Shown here: in pieces, positions 7,701-14,994 of the stretch | Position numbering within the stretch: position 1 is the first letter of the stretch | How the letters are laid out: each line of letters starts with the position of its first letter | Source: an uncultured Muribaculaceae bacterium | GTDB taxonomy: Bacteria; Bacteroidota; Bacteroidia; Bacteroidales; Muribaculaceae | Reading direction: 5' to 3' | Length of the DNA stretch: 25,615 nt | Assembly: GCA_934667475.1 (NCBI GenBank) | Contig: CAKUMB010000019.1 | Span: 1-25,615, forward strand | Translations under genes and position numbers: made by a program | The notes under the pieces: generated by a model | What the model was told of the DNA's origin: nothing | Seen by the model: the letters and a program-made list of their open reading frames with translations, nothing else | Databases searched by the model: none

Positions 7701-8514
7701 GAACTACCTGCGCAAGAGCAAGGCCATCGACGCCGAGCTGCGCCGCAAGAAGTTCGACCTGCAGATTGGCGACGAGCTGCCCGCAGGCATCATGCAGATG
7801 GCCAAGGTGTATGTGGCCAAGAAGCGTAAGATAGGCGTTGGCGACAAGATGGCCGGCCGCCACGGCAACAAGGGTATCGTGTCGCGCGTGGTGCGCCAGG
7901 AGGACATGCCGTTCCTTGCCGACGGCACCCCCGTCGACATCGTGCTCAACCCGCTGGGTGTGCCTTCGCGTATGAACCTCGGCCAGATTTTCGAAGCCGT
8001 TCTCGGCTGGGCCGGACGCGAGCTCAACGTTAAGTTTGCCACTCCCATCTTCGACGGTGCAAGCCTCGACGACCTCAACGAGTGGACCGACAAGGCCGGC
8101 GTGCCGCGCTATGGCAAGTGCTACCTCTACGACGGCGGCACCGGCGAGCGCTTCGACCAGCCTGCCACCGTGGGTGTGACCTACATGCTTAAGCTGGGCC
8201 ACATGGTGGAAGACAAGATGCACGCGCGCTCCATCGGCCCGTACTCGCTCATCACCCAGCAGCCCCTTGGCGGTAAGGCCCAGTTTGGTGGCCAGCGCTT
8301 TGGTGAGATGGAGGTTTGGGCAATCGAGGCCTTCGGCGCATCGCACGTGCTTCAGGAAATCCTCACCATCAAGAGTGACGACGTCACTGGCCGCAGCAAG
8401 GCCTACGAGGCCATTGTCAAGGGCGACGCTATGCCCACCCCGGGCATTCCCGAGTCGCTCAACGTGCTCCTGCACGAGCTGCGCGGCCTCTGCCTGAGTG
8501 TGAAACTTGATTAA
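4708..8514 (+). CDS. rpoB: DNA-directed RNA polymerase subunit beta
   Basis: The beta subunit forms one pincer of RNA polymerase and half of the active-centre cleft. I choose the ATG at 4708 (MSVTKQPRINFARVKNPFPYP, 1268 residues) over an in-frame TTG at 4681, because only the former gives the family N-terminus. The rifampicin-binding cluster is present at about 472-492 (SQFMDQTNP then ITHKRRMSALGPGG), with Asp, His and Ser at the positions of E. coli D516, H526 and S531, so no common resistance change is seen. GDKMAGRHGNKG lies near 1045-1056 and the C-terminus ends ELRGLCLSVKLD. It precedes rpoC by 26 bases. Confidence 0.98.
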   Translation: MSVTKQPRINFARVKNPFPYPDFLEVQLQSFRDFLQLDTPTEKRKNEGLYKVFSENFPITDTRNNFVLEFLDYFIDPPRYTIEECLDRGLTYSVPLKAKLKLYCTDPDHEDFATEVQDVYLGAIPYMTNKGTFVINGAERVIVSQLHRSPGVFFGQSVHANGTKLYSARIIPFRGSWIEFATDINKVMYAYIDRKKKLPVTTLLRAIGLETDNDIINVFGLADELKVTKSNLKKAIGRKLAARVVKSWTEDFVDEDSGEVSSIERNQTIVERNDEITEDNIQDIIDCGAKTVLLHREDVNTSDYEIIFNTLSKDGCKSEKEAINYIYRQLRNAEPPDDASAREVILNLFFSEKRYDLGDVGRFRINKKLGLNTPDDVRVLTKEDIIEIIKYLIGLINSKTDVDDIDHLSNRRVRTVGEQLYNQFGVGLARMARTIRERMNVRDNEVFTPIDLINAKTISSVINTFFGTNALSQFMDQTNPLAEITHKRRMSALGPGGLSRERAGFEVRDVHYTHYGRLCPIETPEGPNIGLISSLCIYAKINKLGFIETPYRKVENAKVDLDNSHVVYMTAESEENKIVAQGNAPLNDDGTFVRDKVKSRLEADFPVVPPEDVNLMDVSPQQIASVAAAMIPFLEHDDANRALMGANMMRQAVPLLRSEAPIVGTGIEQRLAYDSRTQIQAEGAGVVEYVDAAKIRIRYDQTEEEAFVSFEEPVKEYHLPKFRKTNQSTTIDLRPICNRGQRVQKGDILTEGYSTEDGELALGRNLKVAYMPWKGYNYEDAIVLNERMVREDILTSVHVDEYTLEVRETKRGMEELTNDIPNVSEDATKDLDERGIVRVGAHIKPGDILIGKITPKGESDPTPEEKLLRAIFGDKAGDVKDASLKANPSLKGVIIGTRLFQRAAKKRKTRGGDPEQIKLDEEYDARQKELRGVLINKMLKLTEGHESAGVTDFIDTEVVPEGAQFTAAVLDSIDYEGVNLSHWTNDDHTNALVRACIMNYLRKSKAIDAELRRKKFDLQIGDELPAGIMQMAKVYVAKKRKIGVGDKMAGRHGNKGIVSRVVRQEDMPFLADGTPVDIVLNPLGVPSRMNLGQIFEAVLGWAGRELNVKFATPIFDGASLDDLNEWTDKAGVPRYGKCYLYDGGTGERFDQPATVGVTYMLKLGHMVEDKMHARSIGPYSLITQQPLGGKAQFGGQRFGEMEVWAIEAFGASHVLQEILTIKSDDVTGRSKAYEAIVKGDAMPTPGIPESLNVLLHELRGLCLSVKLD

Positions 8515-8540
8515 AACAACGTCTTTATAGCAATTCCAGA

Positions 8541-11500
8541 ATGGCTTACAAAAATAACAAGATAAAGAACAACTTCACAAAAATCTCGATCAGCCTCGCT
8601 TCACCCGATGAGATTCTCGAGAACTCATGCGGCGAGGTGCTGAAGCCCGAGACCATAAACTACCGCACCTATAAGCCCGAGCGCGACGGCTTGTTCTGCG
8701 AGCGCATCTTCGGCCCCGTAAAGGACTACGAGTGCCACTGCGGCAAGTACAAGCGCATCCGCTACAAGGGCATCGTGTGCGACCGTTGCGGTGTGGAGGT
8801 GACCGAGAAGAAGGTGCGCCGTGAGCGCAGCGGCCACATCCAGCTGGTGGTGCCTGTGGCACACATCTGGTATTTCCGCTCGCTGCCCAACAAGATTGGC
8901 TATCTGCTGGGCCTGCCCACCAAGAAGCTCGACGCTGTGATATACTATGAGCGCTACATCGTGATAAAGCCCGGTGCAGCCACGCTCACTGTGAAGACTG
9001 CCGATGGCAAATCGGCCAACGAGTCGCCAGTGGAGCGCCTCGACCTCCTCACCGAGGACGAGTATCTGTCGATTCTCGACAAGCTGCCCGGCAACAGCAT
9101 GCTCGACGACAGTGACCCCAACAAGTTCATCGCCAAGATGGGCGCCGAGGCCATCTACGACCTGCTGGCCGAGCTCAACCTCGACGACCTGTCGTATGAG
9201 CTGCGCGACCGCGCTTCGCACGAGACCTCGCAGCAGCGCAAGACCGAGGCCCTCAAGCGCCTTCAGGTGGTGGAGAGCTTCCGCGCGTCGAAAAACATCA
9301 ACCGCCCCGAATGGATGATTCTTAAGGTGGTGCCCGTCATTCCGCCCGATCTGCGCCCGCTGGTGCCCCTGGACGGCGGCCGCTTTGCCACAAGCGACCT
9401 CAATGACCTCTACCGCCGTGTGATTATACGCAACAACCGCCTCAAGCGACTCATCGAAATCAAGGCCCCCGAAGTGATTCTGCGCAACGAAAAGCGCATG
9501 CTGCAGGAGGCCGTAGACTCGCTGCTCGACAACAGCCGCAAGTCGACCGCCGTGCGCAGCGACGCCAACCGCTCGCTGAAGTCGCTCAGCGACAGCCTTA
9601 AGGGCAAGCAGGGCCGCTTCCGCCAGAATCTGCTGGGTAAGCGTGTCGACTACTCGGCCCGTTCGGTGATTGTCGTTGGCCCTGAGCTGAAGATGGGCGA
9701 GTGCGGTATTCCTAAGGACATGGCCGCCGAGCTCTACAAGCCGTTTGTGATTCGCAAACTCATTGAGCGCGGCATCGTGAAGACGGTGAAGAGCGCCAAG
9801 AAGATTGTGGACCGCAAGGAACCCGTGGTGTGGGACATCCTCGAAAACGTGATGAAGGGTCACCCCGTGATGCTCAACCGTGCCCCTACACTGCACCGAC
9901 TCGGCATCCAGGCCTTCCAGCCCCGCCTCATCGAGGGCAAGGCCATCCAGCTGCACCCGCTGGCCTGCACACCGTTCAACGCCGACTTCGATGGCGACCA
10001 GATGGCTGTGCACCTCCCCCTCGGCAACGAGGCCGTGGTCGAGGCCCAGCTGCTCATGCTCATGCCCCACAACATCCTCAACCCTGCCAACGGTGAGCCT
10101 ATCACCGTGCCTTCGCAGGACATGGTGCTTGGCCTTTACTACATCACCAAGCTGCGCCAGGGCGCCAAGGGCGAGGGCCTTGTGTTCTACGGCCCCGAAG
10201 AGGCTCAAATCGCCCTCAACGAGGGCAAGGTGTCGATGAATGCCATCATCTCGGTGGTGGTCGACGACATCGACGAAAACGGCAAGCCGGTGAAGGTGCT
10301 CATGCACGACACTTCGGTGGGCCGCATACTCTTCAACAACTTCGTGCCCAACGAACTGGGCTACATCAACGAGCTGATTTCAAAGAAGTCGCTCAAAAAG
10401 ATTATCACCAAGGTTATCCGCACCTGCGGTGTGCCCCGCTCGGCCAAGTTCCTCGACGACATCAAGAACATGGGCTACTATATGGCATTCAAGGGCGGCC
10501 TTTCGTTCAACTTGGGCGATGTGCTCGTTCCGCCAGAAAAGGCTGAATACATCAAGGAGGGCGATGCTCAGGTAGAGGAAGTGATGAACAACTACGCTAT
10601 GGGTCTCATCACCGATAACGACCGCTACAACCAGGTGATTGATATATGGACAAACGTCAACAGCCGCCTCACCGACACGCTGATGAAGCAGATTTCGGCC
10701 GACCAGCAGGGATTCAACTCAGTGTATATGATGCTTGACTCCGGTGCCCGTGGTTCGAAGGACCAGATCCGCCAGCTCTCGGGTATGCGTGGCCTTATGG
10801 CCAAGCCGCAGAAGTCGGGCGTTGAAGGTGGCCACCAGATTATCGAGAACCCTATTCTTGCAAACTTCAAGGAGGGTCTGTCGGTGCTGGAATACTTCAT
10901 CTCTACCCACGGTGCCCGTAAGGGTCTTGCCGATACCGCACTTAAGACTGCCGATGCCGGTTACCTTACCCGCCGCCTTGTGGATGTGGCACACGATGTG
11001 ATCATCACCGAGGAGGACTGCGGCACACTGCGCGGCCTCGTTTGCCGCGAGGTGAAGAACAACGACGACGTGGTGGCCACTCTGGGCGAGCGCATTGTGG
11101 GCCGCGTGTCGGTGCACGATGTAATCGACCCCACCACCGGCGAGGTGATAGTGGAGAGCGGCGAGGAAATCACCGATGCCGCTGCCGAGCGCATCAACAA
11201 TTCGCCTATCGAGTCGGTTGAAATCCGCTCGGTGCTCACCTGCGAGGCCAAGCACGGCGTGTGTGCCAAGTGCTATGGACGCAACCTGGCCAACCACCGC
11301 ATGGTGCAGATTGGCGAGGCTGTGGGTGTGATTGCGGCTCAGTCGATTGGTGAGCCGGGTACTCAGCTTACACTGCGTACGTTCCACGTGGGTGGTGTGG
11401 CAAGCAACATCGCCGCCGTGAGCAACATGAAGTCGAAATACGATGGTGTGCTCGAAATCGACGAGCTCCGCACCGTTAAGGATAAGGATGGCGTGGATGT

Positions 11501-12881
11501 GGTCATCGGCCGCATGGGCGAAATCCAAATCAAGGATCCCAACACCAACATGGTGCTCACCACTGCAGCCCTCAACTATGGCTCGCGCCTGTTCTTCAAG
11601 CCGGGCGACACCGTGAAGAAGGGCGACGTGATTTGCGAGTGGGACCCCTTCAACAACGTAATCATCAGCGAGGTTTCGGGTAAGCTGCAGTTCAACAACC
11701 TCATCGAGGGCTCTACCTACCGCAACGAGACCGATGAAACCTCGGGCAACAGCGAGAAGATCATCATCGAGACCAAGGACTACAATGTGGTTCCCGAGGC
11801 TCAGCTCTACGACTCAACAGGCCAGCTGGTGAAAACCTACAACCTGCCTGTGGGCGCCCACCTCATGAAGAACGATGGTGAGGAAATCACCGCAGGTGCC
11901 GTGCTCATCAAGATTCCGCGTGCCACTTCGGGCGGCGCCGGCGATATCACCGGTGGTCTGCCGCGTGTCACCGAGCTGTTTGAGGCCCGCAACCCGTCGA
12001 ACCCCGCCATTGTGAGCGAAATCGACGGTGTGGTGTCGTTTGGCAAGCTCAAGCGAGGCAACCTCGAGGTGAACGTCACCAGCAAGCTTGGCGAGAAGAA
12101 GAGCTACCTCGTGCCGCTGTCCAAGCAGCTGCTCGTGCAGGCCGACGACTACGTGCGTGCCGGCACACAGCTCTCCGACGGTGCCGTGACTCCTGCAGAC
12201 ATCCTCCGCATCAAAGGCCCCACAGCCGTTCAGGACTATATCGTCAACGAGGTTCAGAGCGTGTACCGCCTGCAGGGTGTGAAGATCAACGACAAGCACT
12301 TTGAGGTGATTGTGCGCCAAATGATGCGCAAAGTCACCATCATCGATCCGGGCGACACCCGCTTCCTGGCTCAGCAGAATGTGGACAAGCGCGACTTCAT
12401 GGACGAGAACGACCGCATATGGGGCAAGAAGGTGGTGACCGACGCCGGCGACAGCGCCGATGTGAAGAAGGGCCAGATTATCACCGCCCGCAAGCTTCGC
12501 GACATCAACTCGGCTCTCAAGCGCCGCGACTTGAAGATAGTGACCGTGCGCGACGCCGAGCCCGCCACCAGCGAGCAGATTCTGCAAGGCATTACCCGCG
12601 CCGCACTGCAAACCAAGAGCTTCATGTCGGCCGCATCGTTCCAGGAAACCACCAAGGTGCTCAACGAGGCCGCAATCAACGGCAAGGTCGACAACCTTGA
12701 GGGTATGAAGGAGAACGTGATTTGCGGTCACCTCATCCCGGCCGGTACTGGTATGCGCCAGTTCCAGTCGATAGTGGTGGGCAACAAAGAGGAAATGGCC
12801 CGTGCCGCAGCCAAGAAAGAGGCCGAGGCCGCTGCCGATGAGCTCCCCACCGAGGAAGAGTTTATGAAGCATCACCAGTAA
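8541..12881 (+). CDS. rpoC: DNA-directed RNA polymerase subunit beta'
   Basis: The beta' subunit carries the catalytic centre of RNA polymerase. The 1446-residue protein has the N-terminal zinc site C65, C67, C80, C83 and the absolutely conserved NADFDGDQM at 480-488, whose Asp residues 482, 484 and 486 hold the active-site magnesium. The second zinc site is C827, C901, C908, C911. The bridge-helix/trigger-loop region and VGVIAAQSIGEPGTQLTLRTFH near 932-953 are intact. The C-terminus is acidic and Ala/Glu-rich (AAAKKEAEAAADELPTEEEF). Nothing suggests inactivation. A structured stretch and a strong terminator follow. Confidence 0.98.
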   Translation: MAYKNNKIKNNFTKISISLASPDEILENSCGEVLKPETINYRTYKPERDGLFCERIFGPVKDYECHCGKYKRIRYKGIVCDRCGVEVTEKKVRRERSGHIQLVVPVAHIWYFRSLPNKIGYLLGLPTKKLDAVIYYERYIVIKPGAATLTVKTADGKSANESPVERLDLLTEDEYLSILDKLPGNSMLDDSDPNKFIAKMGAEAIYDLLAELNLDDLSYELRDRASHETSQQRKTEALKRLQVVESFRASKNINRPEWMILKVVPVIPPDLRPLVPLDGGRFATSDLNDLYRRVIIRNNRLKRLIEIKAPEVILRNEKRMLQEAVDSLLDNSRKSTAVRSDANRSLKSLSDSLKGKQGRFRQNLLGKRVDYSARSVIVVGPELKMGECGIPKDMAAELYKPFVIRKLIERGIVKTVKSAKKIVDRKEPVVWDILENVMKGHPVMLNRAPTLHRLGIQAFQPRLIEGKAIQLHPLACTPFNADFDGDQMAVHLPLGNEAVVEAQLLMLMPHNILNPANGEPITVPSQDMVLGLYYITKLRQGAKGEGLVFYGPEEAQIALNEGKVSMNAIISVVVDDIDENGKPVKVLMHDTSVGRILFNNFVPNELGYINELISKKSLKKIITKVIRTCGVPRSAKFLDDIKNMGYYMAFKGGLSFNLGDVLVPPEKAEYIKEGDAQVEEVMNNYAMGLITDNDRYNQVIDIWTNVNSRLTDTLMKQISADQQGFNSVYMMLDSGARGSKDQIRQLSGMRGLMAKPQKSGVEGGHQIIENPILANFKEGLSVLEYFISTHGARKGLADTALKTADAGYLTRRLVDVAHDVIITEEDCGTLRGLVCREVKNNDDVVATLGERIVGRVSVHDVIDPTTGEVIVESGEEITDAAAERINNSPIESVEIRSVLTCEAKHGVCAKCYGRNLANHRMVQIGEAVGVIAAQSIGEPGTQLTLRTFHVGGVASNIAAVSNMKSKYDGVLEIDELRTVKDKDGVDVVIGRMGEIQIKDPNTNMVLTTAALNYGSRLFFKPGDTVKKGDVICEWDPFNNVIISEVSGKLQFNNLIEGSTYRNETDETSGNSEKIIIETKDYNVVPEAQLYDSTGQLVKTYNLPVGAHLMKNDGEEITAGAVLIKIPRATSGGAGDITGGLPRVTELFEARNPSNPAIVSEIDGVVSFGKLKRGNLEVNVTSKLGEKKSYLVPLSKQLLVQADDYVRAGTQLSDGAVTPADILRIKGPTAVQDYIVNEVQSVYRLQGVKINDKHFEVIVRQMMRKVTIIDPGDTRFLAQQNVDKRDFMDENDRIWGKKVVTDAGDSADVKKGQIITARKLRDINSALKRRDLKIVTVRDAEPATSEQILQGITRAALQTKSFMSAASFQETTKVLNEAAINGKVDNLEGMKENVICGHLIPAGTGMRQFQSIVVGNKEEMARAAAKKEAEAAADELPTEEEFMKHHQ

Positions 12882-12897
12882 AGCAATCCGGCCGCGT

Positions 12898-12919
12898 GGC
12901 TTCCGCGCGTGGCGGAGCC
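12898..12919 (+). other. GC-rich hairpin just after rpoC
   Basis: GGCT plus CCGC (12898-12906, with T12902 bulged) pairs with GCGGAGCC (12912-12919) around the loop GCGTG, giving eight GC-rich pairs. No T-run follows, so it is not a standard terminator. It ends at the base before the ATG of the small ORF at 12920. It may protect the 3' end of rpoC mRNA or influence that ATG. Confidence 0.5.
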
Positions 12920-13045
12920 ATGAAGGCTGTCAAAATAGTGACATACTTTCTTGGGGCCTATGCCAGCATCGCAGGCCTGCTGCCGCAGGGGAAAGCGGTT
13001 GCGGCCAAGGCGCGAGGCCAAGGCCCCTTGAGAGACAAGAAATAA
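12920..13045 (+). CDS. Possible small protein of 41 residues
   Basis: An ATG at 12920 opens a 41-codon frame ending in TAA at 13043-13045, 38 bases after rpoC and before the operon terminator. The product has a short basic start (MKAVK), a mildly hydrophobic stretch VTYFLGAYASIAGLLP at 7-22 that could be a weak membrane helix or signal-like segment, and a basic tail (KAVAAKARGQGPLRDKK). I recognise no family. The same bases form several hairpins, so the region may be a structured 3' UTR and the frame fortuitous. Confidence 0.3.
   Translation: MKAVKIVTYFLGAYASIAGLLPQGKAVAAKARGQGPLRDKK
12953..13027 (+). other. Folded RNA region downstream of rpoC
   Basis: GGGGCCT (12953-12959) pairs with AGGCCCC (13021-13027), closing a domain. 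Inside it, GCCGCA (12982-12987) pairs with TGCGGC (13000-13005), and GCAGGCCTGC (12971-12980) is a perfect palindrome. This is more pairing than most gaps in the window show. The 304-base stretch 12882-13185 otherwise holds the small ORF, the terminator and the promoter listed separately. Confidence 0.4.
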
Positions 13046-13061
13046 TGTTTAAGTGACACTT

Positions 13062-13106
13062 GAGTCAGGCTGTCGCCCGTATAGGGGCGGGAGCCTGACT
13101 CTTTTT
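13062..13106 (+). terminator. Intrinsic terminator of the rpoBC operon
   Basis: GAGTCAGGCT (13062-13071) pairs perfectly with AGCCTGACTC (13092-13101). Inside it CGCCC pairs with GGGCG, and TTTTT follows at 13102-13106. The ten-pair GC-rich base plus five Ts is the textbook form, and it closes the tuf-to-rpoC cluster. Confidence 0.9.
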
Positions 13107-13143
13107 GTTGGGCTTTGCTGCCGCATCAGTGCGAAAAAATGGT

Positions 13144-13151
13144 TAAATTTG
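13144..13151 (+). promoter_or_regulatory. Promoter -7 element for the EamA transporter gene
   Basis: TAAATTTG matches the Bacteroidetes TAnnTTTG box exactly. A -33 TTTG at the usual 19-20 base spacing is missing; the nearest is at 13114-13117, 26 bases away. Transcription would begin near 13156-13160, about 27 bases before the ATG at 13186. This argues against the TTG at 13156 as the start codon. Confidence 0.45.
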
Positions 13152-13185
13152 CACTTTGAAAAGCCTCGGTGCGGCAGCATGCATT

Positions 13186-14070
13186 ATGTGGATAGCGTTT
13201 GCAGTGATATCATCGTTCAGCCTCGGCTTCTACGACGTGTTCAAGAAGCGGGCCCTGGAGGGAAACAACGTGTTTATGGTGTTGTTTCTCAACACGCTGT
13301 TCTGCACCCTGCTGATGTCGCCCGTGCAGGCCTCGATGCTCACTGGCAGCACAGCCTATGGCAGCCTCGGCCTTGCCGAGCATCCGCTCATCATGCTCAA
13401 GTCGGTCATCGTCACCGCCTCGTGGCTGCTGGGCTACTGGGTGATTAAAAAGCTGCCGCTCACCATCACCGGCTCGGTCAATGCGCTGCGCCCAGTGCTG
13501 GTGCTTGCCGGGGCCTTGGTGCTGTTTGGCGAAACGCCCAACGCCTTGCAGTGGGTGGGCATAGCCCTGGGCTTCGTGTCGCTAGTGTGGGTGGGCTTCA
13601 TAGGCACGCGCGAGCGCTTGCCGCGCTCCCGGCGCAAGTGGCTGCTCTACGGACTGCTGTCGGTGGTGCTGTGGGCCGCAAGCGGGCTCTACGACAAGTT
13701 CCTGCTCGAGCGCTTCACACCGCTCGCCGTCGAGGCCTGGTATTCATTCTACCAGTTGGTGATAATGGGCGCCGTGGTGCTGTTGCTGCTCACACGCAGC
13801 CACCGTGCCGACCGCGACACCTTCAAGTGGCGCTGGTCGGTGCCGCTCATCTCGGTGTTTATTGCCCTGGCCGACGTCAGCTACTTCATGGCGCTGTCCA
13901 TACCCGGCTCGCTGGTGGGAGTGGTGTCGATGACGCGTCGCGGCAGCGCCATAGTGTCGTTTTTCTACGGCATATTCATATTGCGCGAGCGCAACATGAA
14001 GCTGAAAATAGTGGATCTGCTCATTCTTGCCGCCGGTGTGGCGTGCCTTATAGCCGGCAGTCTTGCGTGA
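13186..14070 (+). CDS. EamA/DMT-superfamily membrane transporter
   Basis: This is a 294-residue inner-membrane protein with about ten hydrophobic helices arranged as two similar halves, the layout of EamA drug/metabolite transporters. Visible cues are the N-terminal helix with SFSLGFYDVFKKRALEG, the first-half ITGSVNALRPVLVLAGALVLFGE and the matching second-half VVSMTRRGSAIVSFFYGIFILRER. Both of the latter are the end-of-domain pattern of the family, closing in an acidic or basic turn after a Gly-rich helix. The ATG at 13186 was chosen because a promoter box lies just upstream. The substrate cannot be told from sequence. It lies 41 bases before rpiB, probably in the same transcript. Confidence 0.85.
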   Translation: MWIAFAVISSFSLGFYDVFKKRALEGNNVFMVLFLNTLFCTLLMSPVQASMLTGSTAYGSLGLAEHPLIMLKSVIVTASWLLGYWVIKKLPLTITGSVNALRPVLVLAGALVLFGETPNALQWVGIALGFVSLVWVGFIGTRERLPRSRRKWLLYGLLSVVLWAASGLYDKFLLERFTPLAVEAWYSFYQLVIMGAVVLLLLTRSHRADRDTFKWRWSVPLISVFIALADVSYFMALSIPGSLVGVVSMTRRGSAIVSFFYGIFILRERNMKLKIVDLLILAAGVACLIAGSLA

Positions 14071-14111
14071 AAGGCAGATAGTGTTGATAACCCAAAAAAC
14101 TACAAAGATAT

Positions 14112-14567
14112 ATGAGCATACTGAAATCGGGCGTGCCCGTTGCCCTGTGCAGCGACCACGCAGGCTTTGCCACCAAGCAAGCCATAATTGAGTATCTGAA
14201 GCAAAACGGCATTCCTTACAAGGACTTCGGCACCTATAGCGAAGACAGCTGCGACTATCCCGACTTTGCCCACCCCTGCGCGCTGGCCGTGGAAAGCGGC
14301 GAGTGCTATCCCGGCATAGGTGTGTGCGGCAGCGGCGAGGGCATGAACATGACCCTCAACAAGCATCAGGGCATACGCTCGGCCCTGTGCTGGATTCCCG
14401 AGATTGCCAGTCTTGCGCGCCAGCACAACGACGCCAACGTGATTGTGCTTCCCGGCCGCTTTGTGACCAACGATGAGGCCATTGCCATGGTAAAAACCTT
14501 CCTCAACACCGACTTTGAGGGAGGCCGCCACCAGCGCCGCATCGACAAAATCCCCGTCAAGCAGTAG
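14112..14567 (+). CDS. rpiB: Ribose-5-phosphate isomerase B (RpiB/LacAB family)
   Basis: RpiB interconverts ribose 5-phosphate and ribulose 5-phosphate in the cytoplasmic pentose phosphate pathway. The 151-residue length is normal. Family motifs are SDHAGF at 14-19 (Asp15-His16), DYPDFAH at 48-54, GVCGSGEGMNM at 70-80 with the expected catalytic Cys72, HNDANV at 105-110 and GGRHQRRIDKI near the C-terminus. Related LacA/LacB and allose isomerases share the fold, but the Cys and C-terminal signature favour RpiB. It follows the EamA gene and ends before a long hairpin. Confidence 0.93.
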   Translation: MSILKSGVPVALCSDHAGFATKQAIIEYLKQNGIPYKDFGTYSEDSCDYPDFAHPCALAVESGECYPGIGVCGSGEGMNMTLNKHQGIRSALCWIPEIASLARQHNDANVIVLPGRFVTNDEAIAMVKTFLNTDFEGGRHQRRIDKIPVKQ

Positions 14568-14592
14568 TCCAAATCTCACACCCAACACAAAC

Positions 14593-14631
14593 CACGGCAG
14601 CGTGCACCCAATCGGGCCACACGCTGCCGTG
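14593..14631 (+). terminator. Long perfect hairpin after rpiB
   Basis: CACGGCAGCGTG (14593-14604) pairs perfectly with CACGCTGCCGTG (14620-14631) around a 15-base loop, 25 bases after the rpiB stop. No T-run follows on the + strand (CTTGCG), so this is either a terminator lacking a U-tract or an mRNA-stabilising stem. Confidence 0.55.
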
Positions 14632-14902
14632 CTTGCGTATGCAGGGCGGATTGAGAGCGACGTTTCCCCTCTGAAAGAAAGCTGTTGGGCAATCCAGAAG
14701 AAATAGGATGTGTGTAGGCTGGTGTGCGGAAATGGCTCGGCTAAAGGCCGCATACGTTTCGAAATGCCTGCATCAATGCCATCCCGCCAGTGCATTACAG
14801 CAGATTGCGACCCAGCCTCACGGTTAATCAGCCATTGGCCCAAAGCACCAAATTTGCAGTGCGCAACCAAGGGCTTATGTCAGGCCCAAAAGGCTTATTT
14901 AT
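14632..14902. other. Non-coding stretch between rpiB and the repeat array
   Basis: I see no gene here. Open frames are short and share no recognisable family. There is a small stem CGGC/GCCG near 14739-14751, a palindrome CAAATTTG near 14850, and two copies of GGCTTAT at about 14871 and 14893. Composition becomes AT-rich toward the right end, where the repeats start. Confidence 0.5.
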
Positions 14903-14994
14903 AGGAAAAGTGTGTTTTTTAGACGTTAAAATCGCAGGAAAAGTGTATTTTTTGCAGTACTAAAATCATAGGAAAAGTGTGATTGTGCTACATA
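14903..14994 (+). repeat. Three tandem 33-34 base repeats starting AGGAAAAGTGT
   Basis: The core AGGAAAAGTGT occurs at 14903-14913, 14936-14946 and 14970-14980, so the periods are 33 and 34 bases. The first two units continue with a T-rich run and end in TAAAATC; the third diverges after the core because the ATPase reading frame starts in it. The block is AT-rich against its GC-rich surroundings. It could be a leader or regulatory array belonging to the ATPase gene, or a relic of a mobile element. Confidence 0.85.

Noticed and set aside
4816..8475. A 1219-codon open frame on the strand opposite rpoB, and similar long antisense frames opposite rpoC, the pump and mltG
   Set aside because: They mirror genes with strongly GC-ending codons, which removes stop codons on the opposite strand. 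The His/Val/Leu-rich translations match no family, and the + strand proteins are certain.
14103..14110. TATCTTTG on the - strand just before rpiB, as an antisense promoter
   Set aside because: It matches the -7 box but has no -33 TTTG or TTG at usable distance and would only read antisense to the EamA gene.
14100..14870. 256-codon - strand frame over rpiB and the following gap
   Set aside because: It is the shadow of rpiB; its extension past the hairpin shows no family features.
14903..14980. The three repeats as a CRISPR array
   Set aside because: Only three copies of an 11-base core, with similar rather than unique intervening bases, and no cas genes.
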